Assembly: GCF_000719265.1 (NCBI RefSeq)
Contig: NZ_JOFL01000026.1
Coordinates: forward strand, 32,032 to 96,031
Direction of reading: 5' to 3'
Origin: Streptomyces roseoverticillatus
GTDB lineage: Bacteria > Actinomycetota > Actinomycetes > Streptomycetales > Streptomycetaceae
DNA length: 64,000 nt
Shown piece after piece: positions 1-8,994 of this stretch. The first letter of the stretch is position 1; each line of letters starts with the position of its first letter. Under the pieces are notes generated by a model. That model made no database searches and was not told the DNA's origin. It saw only the letters and a list, made by a program, of their open reading frames with translations. Made by a program: the position numbers and the translations under genes.

Positions 1-245
1 TCACCGTCCGGTACCGACTTTTTTCACCGTCCGAGAAACCACTCCTTCAGTTCACGGCGGACAGCTGCCAGCCGCTTCTTGATGGTCAGCTTCTTTTGGC
101 AGTGACGCCCCATTGGCGTTCTTCCCTCATCGGGTTGCGGCCAGAGTTCCGGTGACCGCTCCGGAGGAGGTCCCGGTTCGGACCCCCTGGGCGAGAAGCC
201 CGACGACGGGTCTCCTCTGAGAGGGGAGGACGCTTCTGCAGCGCT
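1..245 (-). ncRNA. Left copy of a structured RNA/small-ORF locus (cut by the window edge)
   Basis: Read on the minus strand, this segment aligns over most of its length with 60905-61150 on the plus strand. Shared blocks include CTCGCCCAGGG (185-195 here, 60963-60973 there) and the start region GCCAATGGGGCGTCAC. A long stem pairs 221-233 with 116-128 (11 of 13 positions) across a loop of about 92 nt; the corresponding stem of the right copy is perfect but has different bases, so the pairing and not the sequence is kept. The 3' arm carries the purine-rich ribosome-binding site of the small ORF. The 3' tail lies outside the window. Function unknown; RNA nature is inferred from the folding. Confidence 0.5.
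24..113 (-). CDS. 29-aa basic small ORF inside the left structured locus
   Basis: The ATG at 113 follows a GAGGGAAG purine run in the 3' arm of the long stem. The product is basic, starts MGRH, and contains AAV-x-REL followed by a Trp and a terminal GR. The same start, AAV-x-REL, Trp and final GR recur in the 27-aa ORF at 61041-61124, and the nucleotide context is also conserved, which is the main reason to believe it is translated. An upstream in-frame extension to 266 exists here but not in the other copy, where a stop intervenes, so I chose the short start. No known family recognised. Confidence 0.45.
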   Translation of the reverse strand: MGRHCQKKLTIKKRLAAVRRELKEWFLGR

Positions 246-386
246 GCGGAAACCGTAGCGGGTCAACTACCCGTCGTGCACAAGTCGTTGCGCTGCGGAG
301 TGGGGTGTGGTAGATGCCGGGCTCACCCGGTGGGTGGGCGGGTCACCCTTGCCTTGAGCGCGCTTGAGGGCGTTGGCTAGGGCGCC

Positions 387-1382
387 ATGGAGTACACGCA
401 GCTCGGACGCACAGGCCTCAAGGTCAGCCGGCTCGTCCTCGGCACCATGAACTTCGGTCCGCAGACCGACGAAGCCGGCGGCCACGCCATCATGGACGCC
501 GCGCTCGACGCGGGCGTCAACTTCTTCGACACCGCCAACGTCTATGGCTGGGGTGACGACAAGGGCCGGACCGAGGAGATCATCGGGACCTGGTTCGCCA
601 AGGGCGGTGGCCGCCGCGACAAGGTCGTCATCGCCACCAAGGTCTTCGGCAACATGGGCCCGGACGGCGCCGACTGGCCGAACCACGACCGCCTGTCCGC
701 CGTGAACATCCGGCGCGCCGTCGACGCGAGCCTCAAGCGGCTGCAGACCGACCACATCGACCTCTACCAGTTCCACCATGTCGACCGGGCGACCCCGTGG
801 GACGAGATCTGGCAGGCGATCGACGTCCTCGTCCAGCAGGGCAAGATCGTCTACGCGGGCTCCTCGAACCACGCCGGCTGGCACATCGCCCAGGCCAACG
901 AGGCCGCCCGGCGGCGCGGTTCGCTCGGGCTCGTCAGCGAACAGTGCCTGTACAACCTGGCCGAGCGGCGCGCCGAGATGGAGGTCATCCCGGCCGCCGA
1001 GGGCTACGGCCTCGGCGTCATCCCCTGGTCGCCGCTGCACGGCGGGCTGCTCGGCGGCGTCATCCGCAAGCAACGGGAGGGCGGCAGCGCCCGCGCGGCG
1101 TCCGGCCGGTCCGCGGACGCGCTCGCGAACACCAAGGTCCGCGAGCAGGTGCAGGCCTACGAGAACCTGCTCGACAAGCACGGCCTGCAGCCGGGCGAGG
1201 TGGCCCTCGCCTGGCTGCTCACCCGGCCGGGAGTGACCGGTCCGATCGTCGGCCCGCGCACGGCCGACCAGCTCGCGTCGGCGCTGCGCGCCGTGGAGCT
1301 GGAGCTTTCCGCCGAGCTTCGCGGCCAGTTGGACGAGATCTTCCCGGGGCCGGGGCCCTCGCCGGAGGCGTTCGCTTGGTGA
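387..1382 (+). CDS. Aldo/keto reductase
   Basis: A 331-aa NADPH-dependent oxidoreductase of the aldo/keto reductase superfamily, expected in the cytosol as a TIM barrel reducing aldehydes or ketones. The N-terminus (MEYTQLGRTGLKVSRLVLGT) is typical. The catalytic Asp/Tyr segment is FFDTANVYGWG (about residues 47-57), a Lys follows in VVIATKVFG, and His lies in YQFHHVD. The C-terminal cofactor segment is GPIVGPRT. Length is normal for the YajO/general-stress-69 subgroup. It is monocistronic and convergent with the SGNH hydrolase, with a perfect hairpin between them. Physiological substrate cannot be told from sequence. Confidence 0.93.
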   Translation: MEYTQLGRTGLKVSRLVLGTMNFGPQTDEAGGHAIMDAALDAGVNFFDTANVYGWGDDKGRTEEIIGTWFAKGGGRRDKVVIATKVFGNMGPDGADWPNHDRLSAVNIRRAVDASLKRLQTDHIDLYQFHHVDRATPWDEIWQAIDVLVQQGKIVYAGSSNHAGWHIAQANEAARRRGSLGLVSEQCLYNLAERRAEMEVIPAAEGYGLGVIPWSPLHGGLLGGVIRKQREGGSARAASGRSADALANTKVREQVQAYENLLDKHGLQPGEVALAWLLTRPGVTGPIVGPRTADQLASALRAVELELSAELRGQLDEIFPGPGPSPEAFAW

Positions 1383-1407
1383 GGCCCTGAGCAAGGCATG
1401 CTGCGGG

Positions 1408-1445
1408 CGCCTCCGCCCGTACGTATGGACGTACGGGCGGAGGCG
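1408..1445. terminator. Bidirectional hairpin terminator
   Basis: Perfect 17-bp inverted repeat (arms 1408-1424 and 1429-1445, loop ATGG) between two convergent genes. There is no T-run, as is usual in Streptomyces. Confidence 0.8.
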
Positions 1446-1466
1446 TGTGCGTACGTGCCGGCTGCG

Positions 1467-2153
1467 CTAGGCCGCCGCTGCGTACGCCTCGCCCACGTCC
1501 CACCCCTGGTGCATCGCGTCCGCGAAGGCGGCGGCGAGGTGGTGTTCGCCGGACGCGTTGGGGTGCGTGCCGTCGTACGTGTCGCGGTCTATGTCCCAGC
1601 CGTCCGGGCGGGACGCGAGGAGCAGCGGCGAGCCGGGGGTGCCGAGGTCGGCGACGGTCTTGTCGAGGAGTTCGTTGAAGCGCTCGCACTCGGCGGCGAA
1701 CGGCGGGTCGTTGTTGGCGCGGACGTTCCGGATGACGGGCATCAGCACGGCCCGTACGTGCGGGTTGGCGGCGCGCGCCTCGGCGACGAAGCGCCGTACG
1801 TTCTCGGCCGTCTGCTCGGCGTTGGTGTAGAAGCCGAGGTCGATGAGGCCGAGGGAGACGAGCAGGGTGTCGGCGCGGCCGGCCCGGACCGCGTCCCCGA
1901 CGAGCGGGGCCATGTGCAGCCAGCCCTCGCCCCAGCCGGCGAGGTGCGCGCGGGCGCGCTCGGGGAAGTCCGGTGCGCCGTAGGCGTACGAGACGGGTGC
2001 GTCGGCGGCCGGGTCGTACAGCTCGCGGCGCGGGCCGACGATCTTGTACGGGCCGCCGTACGTCGCGTTGAGGTGCTGCCACATGCGGTAGCGCCAAGTG
2101 AGGTCACCGGCGCTACCGATGGTCATCGAGTCGCCGACGAACATGATCCGCAT
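1467..2153 (-). CDS. SGNH/GDSL-type hydrolase
   Basis: A 228-aa esterase/lipase-like hydrolase of the SGNH superfamily. Block I is MFVGDSMT near the N-terminus, with Ser as nucleophile. The block III region reads LVSLGLIDLGF, where the canonical GxND Asn is not clear, and the block V pair Asp/His is in YDGTHPNASGEHHLA near the C-terminus. I placed the start at the ATG just before RIMFVGDS; a GTG at 2192 would add 13 residues with no homology signal. No signal peptide is apparent, so it is probably cytosolic. Acyl substrate unknown. Confidence 0.85.
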   Translation of the reverse strand: MRIMFVGDSMTIGSAGDLTWRYRMWQHLNATYGGPYKIVGPRRELYDPAADAPVSYAYGAPDFPERARAHLAGWGEGWLHMAPLVGDAVRAGRADTLLVSLGLIDLGFYTNAEQTAENVRRFVAEARAANPHVRAVLMPVIRNVRANNDPPFAAECERFNELLDKTVADLGTPGSPLLLASRPDGWDIDRDTYDGTHPNASGEHHLAAAFADAMHQGWDVGEAYAAAA

Positions 2154-2325
2154 GTGCACATCATCGCGGATGGCGGGGCGGGCGGGGCGCACGAGGGTCG
2201 GGTACGGGGCCGGCGCGCCGCCGTGGATTTCCGTTCCGCTTTTCCGTGGTGTGTGAACGGAGTATTTCGCCGGGTGCGGTCATGAAATGCGGAAATGCGG
2301 TTGGCGGGGCGGTCCGGAAAAGCGG

Positions 2326-2364
2326 GGGCTCCGCCCCGCCGGCGTTCCGGCGGGACGGAGCCAT
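2326..2364. terminator. Hairpin terminator downstream of the small secreted protein
   Basis: A long GC-rich inverted repeat (GGCTCCG...CCCGCCGG, CGTT loop, CCGGCGGG...CGGAGCC) just beyond the stop of the 2398-2712 gene. Confidence 0.6.
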
Positions 2365-2397
2365 CACCTCGATTCGGCCCTCACCGGCCGTGGGCGG

Positions 2398-2712
2398 TCA
2401 GGGGCTGTCCGTGTGGCCGTAGCTGACGACCCGGCCGTGACCGGAGCAGTCCCCTCTGAAGATCCAGTAGCCCTTGCCCACCCAGGCGCCGTACAGCACG
2501 GTGCCGTCGGAACAGCGGGTCCACGACTGGGACTTGCCGTAGTCGACGTGGCAGTTGGCCGTCCACACGGTCCCGTTGTTGCGGTAGCTGTCGCAGGACG
2601 AGACGTGCGGCGCCGGTGCGGCCGAGGCGGCCGTGGCCCCCACCAGGCTGGTGCCGGCCGCCATGATCGAACCCACGGCCGCGTAGGCCAGGCGGCGCTT
2701 GATGCGCTTCAT
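2398..2712 (-). CDS. Small secreted Cys-containing protein
   Basis: A 104-aa precursor with a clear Sec signal peptide: KRIKRR positive region, hydrophobic stretch, and ATAASAAPA cleavage region near residue 32. The mature part of about 70 aa has four Cys, likely two disulfides, and is rich in Tyr, Trp and Gly. Shine-Dalgarno AGGGAGGG lies 7-8 nt before the ATG. Small proteins of this type are common in Streptomyces secretomes. I do not recognise a defined family; a protease-inhibitor or bacteriocin-like role would be guesswork. Confidence 0.8.
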   Translation of the reverse strand: MKRIKRRLAYAAVGSIMAAGTSLVGATAASAAPAPHVSSCDSYRNNGTVWTANCHVDYGKSQSWTRCSDGTVLYGAWVGKGYWIFRGDCSGHGRVVSYGHTDSP

Positions 2713-2786
2713 CGATTTCCCTCCCTGGAACTGGTTGCCGTTCGGTCGGAAACCTATACGGGTCGACCGCGTACGGCAGTGCGGGA

Positions 2787-2856
2787 ATTCGCCAATGCGT
2801 TCTTTTCTGTAGACGGTTTTCGGCCGTGGGGTTGGCGAATACTTTTCGAATTCGCC
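2787..2856. promoter_or_regulatory. Repeated ATTCGCC operator candidate between divergent exported-protein genes
   Basis: ATTCGCCAA at 2787-2795 is the exact inverse of TTGGCGAAT at 2832-2840, and a further inverse ATTCGCC lies at 2850-2856. The three half-sites occupy the divergent promoter region of the genes starting at 2712 and 2985. The cognate regulator is unknown. Confidence 0.35.
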
Positions 2857-2984
2857 GCGTCGTCCGGACCGCGGCGCAGATCAGCGGGGCGCGCGGGATA
2901 GGGGGAGTGTCGAGTTCCGGGCGGGTGGGGCGTGGCGGCGGTGCACGCACCCGTGGCGCCTGCCCGGATGGCACGCTTGGGTCC

Positions 2985-4058
2985 ATGCGTCCACGCCCGT
3001 TCCCCGCCGCACGCGCCGCCCTCGCAGCCGCCGCGCTGGTCGCGCCGGCCGTGCTGCCCGCCGGCCCGGCCCTGGCCGACGACGGCGCCGCGCAGCCGGC
3101 CGCCGGTGCCTCCGCTTCCGCCTCCGCCCCGGCCGCCTCGGGCTTCACCATCGAGGACCCCCGGATCAAGGAGTCCAGCGGCCTCGCGGCCAGCCGCACC
3201 CACCCCGGCGTGTACTGGACGCACAACGACAGCGGTGACGGCGCGTACGTCTACGCCGTCGACAGCAGCACCGGCCGTACGGTCGCCACCGTCACCCTCG
3301 CCGGGGTCGAGCCGCGCGACGTCGAGGCCATCTCCGTCGGACCGGACGGCAGCATCTACCTCGGCGACATCGGCGACAACTTCGGCGGCCGCTGGCCGGA
3401 GGTGTGGATTTACCGCTTCCCCGAGCCGAAGACCCTCAAGGACACCACTCTCACCCCCACCCGCTACACCGTCCGCTACGACGACGGGCCGCGCGACGCC
3501 GAGTCGCTGATGGTGCATCCCAAGACGGGGCGGGTGTACATCGTCAGTAAGAAGCGCTCGGGCAAGGGCGCCCTGTACGAGGCGCCGGAGCGGCTCTCCG
3601 CGTCCGGCGTCAACGTCTTCCGGCGGACCGCCGACATCAACCTGTGGGCCACGGACGGCGCGTTCTCCCCCGACGGCACGCGGCTCGTCGTCCGCGGCTA
3701 CTTCGACGCCCGCGAGTACCGCTGGCAGGACGGCCGCCCCCAGGAGATCGGCAGCCCGGCCGTACCGCTGCAGCGCCAGGGCGAGTCGGTCACCTTCACG
3801 GCGGACGGCCGGGCCCTGATGTACGGCTCGGAGGGCAAGCGCAGCACGGTGCAGCCGGTCACCCTGGACGGTGACCTGCTGCCGGACTCGGTGCCCAAGC
3901 GGGCGGACGACGCGAAGAACGGCGACGGCGGCTCCCGGGCGTCGTCCGGCAGCGGCACGGGCGACGGCGACCGCACCCTTTTCATCGGCGCGGGCGCCCT
4001 CGCCGTGGCCGCGGGCGCGGCGGTGGGCCTGCGACGGCTGCTGCGGCGCCGGGACTGA
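2985..4058 (+). CDS. Exported, membrane-anchored beta-propeller-like protein
   Basis: A 357-aa protein. The ATG at 2985 opens a standard signal peptide (RPRPFPAARAALAAAALVAP, cleavage near ALADD). The body has repeated short motifs such as GSIYLGDIGDN, GRVYIVSKK and YWTHNDSGDG that resemble blades of WD40/esterase-like-phytase propellers. A Gly/Ser linker follows near residue 300, then a C-terminal transmembrane segment (LFIGAGALAVAAGAAVGL) ending in RRLLRRR. The topology is therefore an extracellular propeller tethered by its C-terminus. Catalytic activity is not evident. Earlier in-frame starts would bury the signal peptide. Confidence 0.75.
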   Translation: MRPRPFPAARAALAAAALVAPAVLPAGPALADDGAAQPAAGASASASAPAASGFTIEDPRIKESSGLAASRTHPGVYWTHNDSGDGAYVYAVDSSTGRTVATVTLAGVEPRDVEAISVGPDGSIYLGDIGDNFGGRWPEVWIYRFPEPKTLKDTTLTPTRYTVRYDDGPRDAESLMVHPKTGRVYIVSKKRSGKGALYEAPERLSASGVNVFRRTADINLWATDGAFSPDGTRLVVRGYFDAREYRWQDGRPQEIGSPAVPLQRQGESVTFTADGRALMYGSEGKRSTVQPVTLDGDLLPDSVPKRADDAKNGDGGSRASSGSGTGDGDRTLFIGAGALAVAAGAAVGLRRLLRRRD

Positions 4059-4464
4059 CGCGGTTGCCGCTGCGGTTGCCGCTGCGGTTGCCGCTGCGCT
4101 GTGCGCGGCCGGTAGCCCGGGCGCGGGGTTGTCCGGCGGCACCGCCGGTACGCGCCGGTTCGGTTGCGTGCCGTTGCGGCGGGGGAACGGGCTCAGGGGC
4201 GGTCGCGCCCCTGCACCGGCCCTGGCAGGTCAAGGATGCGCTCGCATCCTTGAATCGGCCGCGGCGGCGATCAGCCGCGATGGCGGAGACCGGCCGTGCC
4301 GTACGGGCTCGGGCCGGCTCGGCGCCGCCGGATACGTCCGCTGTGGCCGCTCGCCGTTGCGGCGGGGGTTCTTGCCTGCGGCAAGGACGCGGGGGGCACC
4401 CCGCCGGGCCTGACCGCGCCGAGGCGCCGTCAGGCCCGGGGCGCTCCCCGGAGGGGACCAGCCG
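4059..4464. repeat. Intergenic stretch with a 12-bp tandem repeat
   Basis: No supported gene. Directly after the stop of the preceding gene the unit GCGGTTGCCGCT is repeated three times (about 4062-4097). The rest is plain GC-rich convergent intergenic sequence with a palindrome around 4227-4252 (CAAGGATGCG...CGCATCCTTG), a plausible terminator. Confidence 0.5.
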
Positions 4465-5592
<1,128 letters not shown>

Positions 5593-5664
5593 CTAGTCCG
5601 TGCGGAGTTTCCGATCAGTAAAACGTCCGTTCGGTGAGACGGGGGCGGGTGGGGGCTGTGCAGT

Positions 5665-8600
5665 ATGGGGGGTATGGCTGATCTTGTGGAGAGTGACGCT
5701 GATGGCGGCGGCAGCGACGGCGACGGTGGCGTAGGCCGTACGGACCGCGAAGGGCTGCGCGGGGAGCTGGCCGCCGCGCTCCGGAAGGACGTGCGCGGCG
5801 ACGTCCGCTTCGGGGCCGCCGACCGGGCTCTCGTGACCATGGACGCCTCGAACTACCGGCGCGTGCCCCTGGGCGTGGTCGCCCCGCGCGACGCCGGCGA
5901 CGTGGCGGCCGCGCTCGCCGTCTGCCGCGCGCACGGCGTGCCGGTCGTCGCCCGCGGCGGCGGCACGTCGATCGCCGGCCAGGCCACGGGCGAGGGCGTG
6001 GTGCTCGACTTCACCCGCCACATGAACGCGATCACGGCGATCGACCCGGAGGCCCGTACGGCCGTCGTCCAGCCCGGCGTCGTCCTCGACGCGCTCCGGG
6101 ACGCGGCGGGCGCGCACGGCCTGACGTTCGGCCCCGACCCGTCCACGCACGCCCGCTGCACGCTCGGCGGCATGATCGGCAACAACGCGTGCGGCGCGCA
6201 CTCCGTGGCCTGGGGGACGACGGCCGACAACGTGCACGCGCTGGACGTCCTCACGTACGCGGGGGAGCGGGCCCGGCTCGGACAGGGGTGGACGGGGCTG
6301 CCGGACCGGCTCGCCGAAGGCCTCCGTGCCCTGGTCGGAGGCGAGCCGGCGGCCCTGCGCAGCCGCTTCCCCGACCTCCCGCGCCGCATCTCCGGCTACG
6401 CGCTGGACGCCCTGCTGCCGGAGCGGCGCACCGACGTGGCCCGCGCCTTCACCGGCAGCGAAGGCACGCTCGGAGTGCTGACCGAGGCGACCGTACGGCT
6501 CGTGGAGGCGCCGCGGGCCCGCGCGTTGGCCGTGCTCGCGTACGCGGACGAGAGCGCCGCCGCGGACGCCGCCCACCTGCTCCTGCCGCACGGGCCGCTG
6601 ACGGTCGAGGGCATGGCCGCCGACCTGGTGGGCCGCGCGGCGGCGGCCGGGCTTCCCGAGGGCGCGGCGTGGCTGTTCGCCGAGACGGGCGGGGCCACGG
6701 CCGCCGAGGCCCGGGCGCGGGCCGAGGAGCTCGTACGGGCCGCCGCCCCGGCGACCACCGGCGCCGTGGTGGTCACCGACGAGGCCGGGCAGCGCGCCCT
6801 GTGGCGCGTACGGGACGACGCCGCCGGCACCGCCACCCGCATGCCCGACGGCACCGAGGCCTGGCCCGGCTGGGAGGACTGCGCCGTCCCGCCCGCCCGC
6901 CTCGGCGCCTACCTGCGCGCCTTCCGCGCCCTCCTGCGCCGCCACGGCCTGCACGGCGCGCCCTACGGCCACTTCGGCGACGGCTGCATCCACGTCCGCA
7001 TCGACTTCGACCTGCTGAGCGCGGACGGGGTGCGGCGCTTCCGCGATTTCTCCGGCGAGGCCGCGGAGCTGGTCGTCGCCCACGGCGGATCCCTGTCCGG
7101 CGAGCACGGCGACGGGCAGGCGCGCGCCGAACTCCTGCCGAAGATGTACGGGACGGAGATCGTCCGGCTCTTCGAGCGCTTCAAGGACCTCTGGGACCCC
7201 GACGCCGGCCTCAACCCGGGCATGCTCGTACGGCCCTACGCGCTGGACGAGAACCTCCGCTTCGACGTGCTGCCGCGGCGGCCGCTGCCGGTGGTCTTCG
7301 GCTACGCCGACGACGGCGGCGACTTCGCGGGCGCGGTGCGGCGGTGCGTGGGCGTGGCCAAGTGCCGTGAGACGACGGCGAACGGGGCCGGCGTGATGTG
7401 CCCGTCGTACCGGGTGACGCGCGAGGAGCAGCACTCCACGCGCGGCCGCGCCCGGCTCCTGCACGAGATGCTGGCCGGCGAGGTCGTCACGGACGGCTGG
7501 CGCTCCGAGGAGGTCCGCGAGGCGCTGGACCTCTGCCTGGCCTGCAAGGGCTGCCGCAGCGACTGCCCCGTCGGCGTCGACATGGCCACGTACAAGGCGG
7601 AGTTCCTCCACCACCACTACGCGGGGCGGCTGCGTCCCGCCGCGCACTACGCGATGGGGTGGCTGCCGGTGTGGCTGCGGGGCGTCGCGGCGGTCCGCGG
7701 GGCGTCGGTCGTCAACCGGCTGACCGCGGTCGGGCCGGTGGCCGCGGCCGCGAAGCGGCTCGGGGGGATCGCACCGGAACGCGCGATCCCGCGGCTCGCT
7801 GATGAGCCGTTCCTGCGGTGGTGGGCTGAGCGGGGGCGCGCGGGGTCGGCCTCGGCGGCCCCACGGACGGGGGCCGGTCCGGTCGGCGGGGCTCCCGCGG
7901 GCGGTGGGCCGGCGGCCGGCGAGGAGCCGGCTCCCCGGCGGGGCCCGGCGGCTTCCCCAGGGCGAAGTGGCGGTCCTTCTGCTGGCGGGCCGTCCGGATC
8001 CGGGGAACGCGGCTCGTCATCCGGTGGTGGTCCCGCCGGCAGCCGGCCCGGTTCCGGGGGCCGCGGTTCCTCATCCGGCGGCGCCGGCCGCTTCGGCGGC
8101 GGCCCCGCCGGTAACAGGCCCGGTCCCGGGGAACGGGCGGACGGGCGGGAAGACGACCGCGCCGGCGGAGCGGACCTCGTGCTGTGGCCCGACACCTTCA
8201 CCAACCACCTCTCCCCGGAGGTCGGCCGCGCCGCCGTCACCGTCCTGCGCAACGCCGGACTCCGCGTCGCCCTCCCGCCGAAGGCGCCCTGCTGCGGCCT
8301 GACATGGATCTCCACCGGCCAGCTCCACCACGCCCGCCGCACCCTGCGCCGCACCCTCGACCTGATGGCCCCCGCCCTCGACGCCGGCCTCCCCGTCACC
8401 GTCCTGGAGCCCAGCTGCGCCGCCGCCCTCCGCACCGACCTCCCCGAACTGCTCCCCGACGACCCCCGAGCCGGCCAACTCGCCGGGAGCATCCGTACAT
8501 TCGCCCAGACTCTCGACGAGCTCGCCCCGCACTGGCAGCCGCCCCGCCTGGACCGCCCCGTGGCCGGGCAGACCCACTGCCACCAGCACGCCGTCCTCGG

Positions 8601-8892
8601 CGACACCGCCGAGCGCCGCCTGCGCGAGCGCGCCGGCCTGGTGGGCGAGCTGAGCGGCGGGTGCTGCGGCCTGGCGGGCAACTTCGGCTTCGAGAAGGGG
8701 CATTACGAGGTGTCCGCGGCCTGCGCGGAGGAGCAGTTGCTGCCTTCCCTGCGAGAGGCCCGGCGCGGCGACGCCGCGACCGCGATCCTCGCCGACGGAT
8801 TCTCCTGCCGTACGCAGATCGCCCAGCTCGCGGGCGACGGCCCCCGCGCACGGCACCTCGCGGAGCTCCTCGCGGAGGCGCTCCGCGCCTGA
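5665..8892 (+). CDS. FAD-binding and (Fe-S)-binding oxidoreductase (D-lactate/glycolate dehydrogenase type)
   Basis: A 1075-aa fusion of a flavin dehydrogenase with an iron-sulfur electron-transfer half. PCMH-type FAD domain, residues about 55-280 (VVARGGGTSIAGQATG, GGMIGNNACGAHS); FAD-oxidase C-terminal domain to about 530 (YGHFGDGCIHVRI, GEHGDGQAR). The two [4Fe-4S] motifs lie near 568-580 and at CLACKGCRSDCPVG (about 628). The C-terminal half has the paired CCG motifs APCCGLTWIS and GGCCGLAGNFGF. Residues about 730-835 are a Gly/Ser/Pro/Arg-rich insertion, much longer than usual in the family and probably a flexible linker. It likely oxidises a 2-hydroxy acid and passes electrons to quinone; the substrate is inferred. 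Confidence 0.88.
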   Translation: MGGMADLVESDADGGGSDGDGGVGRTDREGLRGELAAALRKDVRGDVRFGAADRALVTMDASNYRRVPLGVVAPRDAGDVAAALAVCRAHGVPVVARGGGTSIAGQATGEGVVLDFTRHMNAITAIDPEARTAVVQPGVVLDALRDAAGAHGLTFGPDPSTHARCTLGGMIGNNACGAHSVAWGTTADNVHALDVLTYAGERARLGQGWTGLPDRLAEGLRALVGGEPAALRSRFPDLPRRISGYALDALLPERRTDVARAFTGSEGTLGVLTEATVRLVEAPRARALAVLAYADESAAADAAHLLLPHGPLTVEGMAADLVGRAAAAGLPEGAAWLFAETGGATAAEARARAEELVRAAAPATTGAVVVTDEAGQRALWRVRDDAAGTATRMPDGTEAWPGWEDCAVPPARLGAYLRAFRALLRRHGLHGAPYGHFGDGCIHVRIDFDLLSADGVRRFRDFSGEAAELVVAHGGSLSGEHGDGQARAELLPKMYGTEIVRLFERFKDLWDPDAGLNPGMLVRPYALDENLRFDVLPRRPLPVVFGYADDGGDFAGAVRRCVGVAKCRETTANGAGVMCPSYRVTREEQHSTRGRARLLHEMLAGEVVTDGWRSEEVREALDLCLACKGCRSDCPVGVDMATYKAEFLHHHYAGRLRPAAHYAMGWLPVWLRGVAAVRGASVVNRLTAVGPVAAAAKRLGGIAPERAIPRLADEPFLRWWAERGRAGSASAAPRTGAGPVGGAPAGGGPAAGEEPAPRRGPAASPGRSGGPSAGGPSGSGERGSSSGGGPAGSRPGSGGRGSSSGGAGRFGGGPAGNRPGPGERADGREDDRAGGADLVLWPDTFTNHLSPEVGRAAVTVLRNAGLRVALPPKAPCCGLTWISTGQLHHARRTLRRTLDLMAPALDAGLPVTVLEPSCAAALRTDLPELLPDDPRAGQLAGSIRTFAQTLDELAPHWQPPRLDRPVAGQTHCHQHAVLGDTAERRLRERAGLVGELSGGCCGLAGNFGFEKGHYEVSAACAEEQLLPSLREARRGDAATAILADGFSCRTQIAQLAGDGPRARHLAELLAEALRA

Positions 8893-8916
8893 CCACAACT
8901 GGCCGAAAAATAAAGG

Positions 8917-8928
8917 CAAGCACGCTTG
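8917..8928. promoter_or_regulatory. Palindromic operator candidate of the acyl-CoA operon
   Basis: CAAGC-AC-GCTTG is a perfect inverted repeat about 66 nt before the operon's first start codon, partly overlapping a possible TTGATT -35 box. The operon ends with its own TetR gene, the most likely binder. Confidence 0.4.
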
Positions 8929-8994
8929 ATTGTTTTTCCTGGCACTGACACGCTCTCTCCGTCCTGACACGACCTCCCGAGGGAGCGGCCCCCA

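Noticed and set aside
5593..7647. 684-codon frame opposite the Fe-S oxidoreductase
   Set aside because: Composition is the usual GC-bias mirror (Arg, Gly, Ala, His, Val) and the opposite strand encodes a clear enzyme.
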